Part shown: piece after piece, positions 32,181-36,748 of the stretch
Position numbering within the stretch: the stretch's first letter is position 1
How the letters are laid out: every line of letters starts with the position of its first letter
DNA from: Thermoplasmatota archaeon
GTDB taxonomy: Archaea > Thermoplasmatota > Thermoplasmata > Thermoplasmatales > Thermoplasmataceae
Assembly (NCBI GenBank): GCA_023487205.1
Contig: JAMDBT010000026.1
Span: forward strand, 1-36,748
Length of the DNA: 36,748 nucleotides
Direction of reading: 5' to 3'
Notes under the pieces: model-generated
Databases searched by the model: none
What the model saw: only the letters and a program-made list of their open reading frames with translations
What the model was told of the DNA's origin: nothing
Translations under genes and position numbers: made by a program

Positions 32181-35100
32181 TCAACTGTTGGCAATTTGGA
32201 GTCTGTCCAGGATTTCCCTCGGTCTAATCGCAACACTTGATAGTACAGACCTGAAGAACGTGTCAGCAAGCTTCAGGTTCGTGTATAGAGGAATTCCCCG
32301 GGAAAGCGCCAGCCTTCGAATCTGAAAACCGTCACGCAAGCCGGGCGAGGATCCCGGAAGGTTCACAACGACTGATACGTTTCCATTTGATATGGCAGAA
32401 GAGATCGTGGGTTCCCTCATGTCTTCCAATTTGTACACCTTGGTGGATTGTATACCGAATTTAGCAAGGAAATCGTGAGTTCCGGGAGTTGCAAGCAATA
32501 GAATCCTGCTTTGGTCCAGAAATCTTGCTATTGGAAGCATTGATTCCTTATACATGTCATGCACGGTAATGAGAACGGATACAGGTCTCTCTGATCTCTT
32601 ATTTGTGATCAGGAAAGCCTTCTTCAGGGCTTCCACTCTGCTTTCTCCAGATCCTACTCCTTCTCCAGTTGACCTCATTTCTGGACCAAGCAGAATATCA
32701 AGATCGCTGAACCTTTCGAATGGGAAAACGGGCACCTTCACGTAAACCCCGTTTGGAGTCCCGTCAGCGAAACCCGAAAGATTCGTGGTTCCGGTGATAA
32801 GGCCCACTGCGACCGAGATCCAGTCTGTTCTCGTAGCCTTTGACACAATGGGTATTGTGCGGCTAGCCCGAGCGTTCAACTCTATGATATAGAAAGTGCC
32901 GTCCCTGAATGCAACCTGAAGGTTTGCAACTCCAACTATCTTGAATTCCCTGGCAAGCGATTCCACGATTGCCCGGAGTTGTTCTGTTGCACCATGGTTC
33001 AACGATGCGGGAAGGACCATTGTTGCGTCACCTGAGTGGGTTCCTGCCTCCTCAATATGCTCCATTGTTCCGCATATGGCGACTTTCGAAGCATCTGACA
33101 CGAAGTCCACATCGAGTTCCATGGCATTTTCAAGGTATCTGCTGATTATGGCCGGATTTCTAGGATTCGCCGAAAAAATGTCCTGAACTCGCCTGAGCAG
33201 GTTCTTCCTGTCATAGATGATGTCCATTGATCTTCCGCCAATCACAAAACTGCTTCTTACTATGGCGGGCAGCCCAACGCTGTCTACCTTATGGGTTGCA
33301 TCCTCAAGGTTATAGACCGAGGTATAATCCGGCTGCCTGAATCCCAGCCTGTCAAGCGAAGCAGAAAACTGCGATCTGTCTTCTACCCTCATAATTTGTG
33401 AAGGGGAAGTCCCCAATATCATGGACTCACCGAACAGGTCAGATATCCCCCAGGACAGGTTCTGTCCGGTCTGTCCTGAAAACTGGACCAGAACTCCCAC
33501 GGGCTTCTCCATGGCAATTACGTTACTGACATGCTCCAGGGTGACTGGCTCGAAGAAGAGCCTGTCAGAAACGTCAAAGTCTGTTGAAACCGTTTCAGGA
33601 TTACTGTTAATCATCATGGCCGAATATCCTGATTTGCGGAGTGCCCTGACTGCCTTGACAGAACAGTAGTCGAACTCTATTCCCTGCGCGATCCTGTTTG
33701 GCCCGGATCCGATAACCAGGACCTTCTTCCTTTCATCCGGCTGCAGATAGTCTCCCTGTTCTTCATAGGTGGAGTAGAAGTACGGAGTTTCTGACTTGAA
33801 TTCCCCGGCACACGTGTCTATTGTCCTGAAACTTGGAAGCAGGCCGGACGAAATACGATGCCTTGTTATTTCCAGTTCCGGTATTCCAGACATCTTCGAT
33901 ATGATCCTGTCGCTTATTCCAAGCTTCTTAAGGGAAGCGAGATTCTCAGGAATCTGGCCGATGGTGATCTGGTTTGCCTCTTTTACAATGTTCGCGAATT
34001 TCTCAATGAAGTACTTTTCGTATCCCGTGAGGGCAGAGATTTCACTGGTTTCGTGACCCCTGAACAACGCTTCAAATACTGCGCGTATTCTCAGGTCCGA
34101 TGGCTTGGACAGCAATTCGATAAGATTCTGGCCGGTCACGTCCAGCCTGATGGAAGCGGAAATTTCGTTGTCAAGCGAAGCAATGGCCTTCATCAACGCC
34201 TCCTCCAGGGTCCTTCCGATCCCCATCACTTCGCCTATGGACTTCATCTGGACACCTATGCTCCTGTCCACCTGAAACTTGTCAAAGGGCCATCGGGGGA
34301 TTTTGACCGTTACATAATCCATCGATGGTTCGAATGCAGCATAGGTGTTTCTGGTAACGGGATTCATTATTTCCGAAAGGGCATATCCAACTGCGATCTT
34401 CGTGGAGAACCTGGCAATCGGGAAACCGCTTGCTTTCGATGCAAGTGCGGAGGAACGGGACGTCCTCGGGTTTACCTCAACTACATAGTACTGTCCGGAT
34501 TTCCTGTCGAGAGCAAACTGTATGTTGCACGCCCCCACGATCCCGATTGCCCTGACTATCCTGAAGGCAGCATCACGGAGCGTATTGTGCTCCCTATCGC
34601 TCAGTGTCTGGGCAGGAGTGACCACAATGCTCTCTCCAGTATGTATGCCCATCGGATCGACGTTTTCCATGTTGCAAACTGAGATGCAGCTATCACTTGG
34701 GTCGCGGATGATCTCGTATTCCAGTTCTATGAGGCCGGTGAGGGACTTCTCAATCTCCATCGTCGCTCCCGGATGACCGGCAAAGAATTCCTCACATATC
34801 TGGACCAGGGCCCCGCCATTGTCGACTATCCCTCCGCCGAGGCCTCCCAGTGAAAAAGAACTCCTTACTATGACGGGAAAGAAATCTACCTCTCCTACTT
34901 TAATCAGATAATCCCTCTCGGCAAGAGTGGCTGAAGCTGCCACGGGTTCGCCAATACTATTCATCAAATCATGGAAAAGTTTTCTGTCCTCGGCCGCCTC
35001 GATGGAGGCTGCGCTGGTACCAAGAATCCTGACTCCGAGCTTTTCCAGCTTTCCGGACTTCTCCAGAAGCATCACGGAATTCAGGGCAGTCTGGCCCCCA

Positions 35101-35369
35101 ACCGACGCTAAAATGGAGTCGACGCTCTCCCTCTGGATTATTTCCTCAATCATTTCCGGAATGACCGGCTCAAGGTACACCCTGTCCGCGACCTCCCTGT
35201 CTGTCTGGATTGAAGCGGGGTTGGGATTAAGCAGGACCGACCTTATCCCCTCCTCGCGCAGCGCCAGGCATGCTTGAGACCCCGAGTAATCAAATTCTGC
35301 AGCCTGCCCGATCACCACAGGACCCGATCCGATGACCAGGACGTTCTTGACATTCTTATCGAGAGGCAT
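32181..35369 (-). CDS. carB: Carbamoyl-phosphate synthase large subunit
   Basis: This is a 1062-residue enzyme that makes carbamoyl phosphate for pyrimidines and arginine from bicarbonate, two ATP and ammonia from CarA. It has the usual internal duplication: each half begins with a VIGSGP.. motif (LVIGSGPVVIGQAAEFDY near residue 10, VLVIGSGPNRIAQGIEFDY near 555) and contains an ATP-grasp domain. The last 140 residues form the MGS-like regulatory domain (LLLATPGTHDFL, then VVNLPGS). Length and domain order are normal. The ATG lies inside the end of carA (14-base overlap), so the subunits are coupled. Confidence 0.97.
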   Translation of the reverse strand: MPLDKNVKNVLVIGSGPVVIGQAAEFDYSGSQACLALREEGIRSVLLNPNPASIQTDREVADRVYLEPVIPEMIEEIIQRESVDSILASVGGQTALNSVMLLEKSGKLEKLGVRILGTSAASIEAAEDRKLFHDLMNSIGEPVAASATLAERDYLIKVGEVDFFPVIVRSSFSLGGLGGGIVDNGGALVQICEEFFAGHPGATMEIEKSLTGLIELEYEIIRDPSDSCISVCNMENVDPMGIHTGESIVVTPAQTLSDREHNTLRDAAFRIVRAIGIVGACNIQFALDRKSGQYYVVEVNPRTSRSSALASKASGFPIARFSTKIAVGYALSEIMNPVTRNTYAAFEPSMDYVTVKIPRWPFDKFQVDRSIGVQMKSIGEVMGIGRTLEEALMKAIASLDNEISASIRLDVTGQNLIELLSKPSDLRIRAVFEALFRGHETSEISALTGYEKYFIEKFANIVKEANQITIGQIPENLASLKKLGISDRIISKMSGIPELEITRHRISSGLLPSFRTIDTCAGEFKSETPYFYSTYEEQGDYLQPDERKKVLVIGSGPNRIAQGIEFDYCSVKAVRALRKSGYSAMMINSNPETVSTDFDVSDRLFFEPVTLEHVSNVIAMEKPVGVLVQFSGQTGQNLSWGISDLFGESMILGTSPSQIMRVEDRSQFSASLDRLGFRQPDYTSVYNLEDATHKVDSVGLPAIVRSSFVIGGRSMDIIYDRKNLLRRVQDIFSANPRNPAIISRYLENAMELDVDFVSDASKVAICGTMEHIEEAGTHSGDATMVLPASLNHGATEQLRAIVESLAREFKIVGVANLQVAFRDGTFYIIELNARASRTIPIVSKATRTDWISVAVGLITGTTNLSGFADGTPNGVYVKVPVFPFERFSDLDILLGPEMRSTGEGVGSGESRVEALKKAFLITNKRSERPVSVLITVHDMYKESMLPIARFLDQSRILLLATPGTHDFLAKFGIQSTKVYKLEDMREPTISSAISNGNVSVVVNLPGSSPGLRDGFQIRRLALSRGIPLYTNLKLADTFFRSVLSSVAIRPREILDRLQIANS

Positions 35370-36408
35370 TGAAATTCCTCACCAACGTTCCTATCGTGTC
35401 GAAAAAGCCGTCCATGTCATGTGGGCCGGGAGCACCCTCAGGGTGATATTGCGTTGTAAGAATTCCCATATCTGGGTTCCCGATCATTTCCACTGTACTG
35501 TCGTTAATATCCCACTGTTTCTCCTGCATAATAGTTCCTCTCATGGAATCCCTGGATACTGCGTATCCGTGGTTGTGTGCGGTCATCCAAGTCTTGGTTC
35601 CATCCGTCACAGAGTGATTGCCTCCCCTATGACCGTATTTCATCTTGTAGGTGCTGCACCCGGCTGCCAGCGATATGATCTGGTGTCCCAGGCAAACCCC
35701 TATAACGGGCTTAGTGCCCAGGACATCGGAAATAGATCCTCGGAGAGCTCGAAGTGATTCATGCGATGGGTCCCCTGGCCCATTTGGCAAGAAGACAAAA
35801 TCAAATTCGTTCAGCCGGGAATGAGGGAACTTGTCGAATGGCACGATGGTCAGGTTCGCTACAGTGGAAAGTCTTCTCATTAAGGACTTCTTTGCCCCCG
35901 TATCTAAGACCAAACATTCCAGATCTTTGCCTGATTCCAAAGTCATGATCTGGTTGCCAGCGACCTCCGAGACAAGATCCCGCAACATAGGATCCGGGAA
36001 TTCGCCCGGAACCTCGTCACTGTCTGATATGAAACCCTTCATTACCCCTTTCTCCCGTATCTTGAGAATCAGAGTCCTGGTATCGACAAGATCAATTCCT
36101 GGAATCTGGTATTCACTCAATACGGAATCCAGCGAGGAACCTCCCGAAAGCAAGGAGTGGGAATCCCTTGTTATGGCGCCCGAAACCTGGATAGTGCCGG
36201 ATTCCATTGCTTCCTGGATCCATGGGTAATTTGCGATGGTCGGAGAGGAAAAAACCATGATCTGTCCGCGATAGGAAGGATCGGTGAGAATCTCGACATA
36301 TCCGGTCATTGAAGTATTGAAAACAACTTCTCCAGATGCGTACCTATCAGAACCGATAGCCCTCCCCCGAAAGATGCTCCCGTCTTCGAGTATGAGAAAT
36401 CGATCCAG
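35356..36408 (-). CDS. carA: Carbamoyl-phosphate synthase small subunit, apparent CTG start
   Basis: This is the glutaminase subunit, which passes ammonia to CarB. The class I amidotransferase triad is visible: Cys in GVCLGHQ, and His and Glu in YHPEGAPG. The first ATG in frame (36309) would lack the conserved N-terminus. Upstream in frame, the DNA encodes DRFLILEDGSIFRG and then GEVVFNTSMTGY, a perfect CarA start, but the only codon available at the beginning is CTG (36406-36408), right after an in-frame TAA. No ATG, GTG or TTG exists between. I call CTG as start, giving 350 residues. A TATA box lies about 36 bases upstream. Confidence 0.85.
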   Translation of the reverse strand: MDRFLILEDGSIFRGRAIGSDRYASGEVVFNTSMTGYVEILTDPSYRGQIMVFSSPTIANYPWIQEAMESGTIQVSGAITRDSHSLLSGGSSLDSVLSEYQIPGIDLVDTRTLILKIREKGVMKGFISDSDEVPGEFPDPMLRDLVSEVAGNQIMTLESGKDLECLVLDTGAKKSLMRRLSTVANLTIVPFDKFPHSRLNEFDFVFLPNGPGDPSHESLRALRGSISDVLGTKPVIGVCLGHQIISLAAGCSTYKMKYGHRGGNHSVTDGTKTWMTAHNHGYAVSRDSMRGTIMQEKQWDINDSTVEMIGNPDMGILTTQYHPEGAPGPHDMDGFFDTIGTLVRNFNASR

Positions 36409-36440
36409 TTAGCCCTACCTACGACCCAACTCGCACGTGA

Positions 36441-36447
36441 ATAAATA
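36441..36447 (-). promoter_or_regulatory. TATA box for carA-carB
   Basis: The minus strand reads TATTTAT, predicting a transcript start near 36418, about ten bases before the CTG codon at 36408. This supports translation starting near CTG rather than at the internal ATG 109 bases further on. Confidence 0.5.
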
Positions 36448-36637
36448 GTGTTCTCTTGGCCGACCCTTCCCGACATCGGACTGTTAGACCGACTTCACAT
36501 ACGGTTGATATGAGCACTGGGTTCAACTCAATTTACCACAATTACTGGATGACCGGCGGTTTTTATTCAGGAGATTCCTCACAGGAAACTTCTGAGAGGG
36601 ATGATAGTATTGAGTAGAGCCCCGGATTTTCTGGGAG
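36448..36637. other. Spacer upstream of carA without a clear gene
   Basis: About 190 bases between the carA promoter and the probable RNA gene. A 35-codon frame starts at ATG 36510 and ends at TAG 36615, but has no ribosome site, well-placed TATA box or known motif. Confidence 0.4.
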
Positions 36638-36644
36638 TTTATTT
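36638..36644 (+). promoter_or_regulatory. TATA box for the probable structured RNA
   Basis: TTTATTT is centred near 36641 and predicts a start near 36666, at the GG just before the first hairpin. Confidence 0.4.
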
Positions 36645-36661
36645 GCCTACATGCTATGTGA

Positions 36662-36748
36662 GGGAGGTGCTGCTCACCCGGGAGGGTGAGGAGGAACCAC
36701 GGTAGTTACGCGAGTAATTCTATCCCAAAGTTGCACATAAATGAATCC
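36662..36748 (+). ncRNA. Probable structured RNA, cut by the window edge
   Basis: Two adjacent hairpins are both capped by GNRA tetraloops. The first has CTCACCC/GGGTGAG (7 pairs) with loop GGGA at 36680-36683. The second has AGTTAC/GTAATT (6 pairs, one G-T) with loop GCGA at 36710-36713. GAGGAACCACGG links them. A TATA box lies about 25 bases before the start. There is no open frame of note. A GNRA hairpin followed by GAGGAA recalls P3 and the start of conserved region I in RNase P RNA, but the rest of that region (AGUCC) is not there; the S domain of SRP RNA is another weak option. Identity is open. Confidence 0.4.

Noticed and set aside
33858-34682. 274-codon open frame opposite carB
   Set aside because: It lies wholly inside carB, whose ATP-grasp motifs are beyond doubt, and shows no motif or start signal of its own.
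36510-36617. 35-codon open frame upstream of carA
   Set aside because: No ribosome site, no TATA box at a suitable distance and no recognisable motif; it could be chance.
1-36748. CRISPR array
   Set aside because: Reading through the spacers and genes shows no series of regularly spaced repeats; the only notable repeats are the paired ends and the two 10-base copies described above.
36662-36748. Firm call of RNase P RNA
   Set aside because: Only the hairpin followed by GAGGAA fits; the remaining bases of conserved region I are absent and the other conserved regions would lie beyond the window.

Overview
The window looks like chromosomal DNA of an acidophile-type archaeon of the class Thermoplasmata. 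The main reasons are a Thermoplasma-like zinc glucose 1-dehydrogenase, archaeal translation genes in their conserved order (eL42, eS27, aIF2-alpha, Nop10, PAC2), a tRNA-Ala with the G3-U70 pair and no encoded CCA, Shine-Dalgarno sites matching the archaeal GGTGATC type, and TATA boxes about 25 bases upstream of start codons (leaderless genes). One trait does not fit: the order Thermoplasmatales is classically described as lacking DNA topoisomerase VI, but both subunits are present and look intact. The source may therefore lie outside the classical genera. The placement is inference.

Layout. 1-413: end of an IS200/IS605-like element and a tRNA-Ala gene (minus). 414-5821 (plus): a type IV pilus/secretion block of two ATPases and two T2SSF membrane platform proteins. 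5818-9817 (minus): glucose dehydrogenase, FolD, NAD synthetase and a Na+/H+ antiporter. 10026-12177 (plus): the translation/PAC2 operon. 12239-15962 (plus): topoisomerase VI B and A, then a nitrilase-superfamily enzyme. 15942-18023 (minus): trehalose-6-phosphate synthase and phosphatase. 18170-19078 (minus): an orphan gene. 19079-20112: mobile-element relics and a leader with paired 10-base repeats. 20113-26743 (plus): a six-gene membrane complex related to energy-converting hydrogenases. 27254-29545 (minus): a sulfur-transfer operon (DsrE-like, TusA, sulfide:quinone-reductase-like, DUF1641). 29546-30253: probable relic of a membrane-protein gene. 30254-32180 (plus): NCS1 permease and dUTPase/dCTP-deaminase-family enzyme. 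32181-36408 (minus): carbamoyl-phosphate synthase carB and carA. 36409-36748: intergenic DNA and the start of a probable structured RNA cut by the window edge.

How the genes work together. The most interesting unit is the 20113-26743 operon. It has the ion-pump-type membrane arm and iron-sulfur subunits of a group 4 [NiFe] hydrogenase/complex I, but its large subunit lacks the nickel-binding cysteine pairs, so it is probably an Ehr-type complex of unknown reaction. Next to it is a sulfur operon that could make or use persulfides and feed electrons to quinones. The glucose dehydrogenase/FolD/NadE group is linked through NAD(P). CarAB, the permease and the dUTPase-like gene form a nucleotide-metabolism neighbourhood. 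Genes are packed tightly with ATGA or GTGA overlaps, and three convergent gene pairs overlap or abut at their stop codons.
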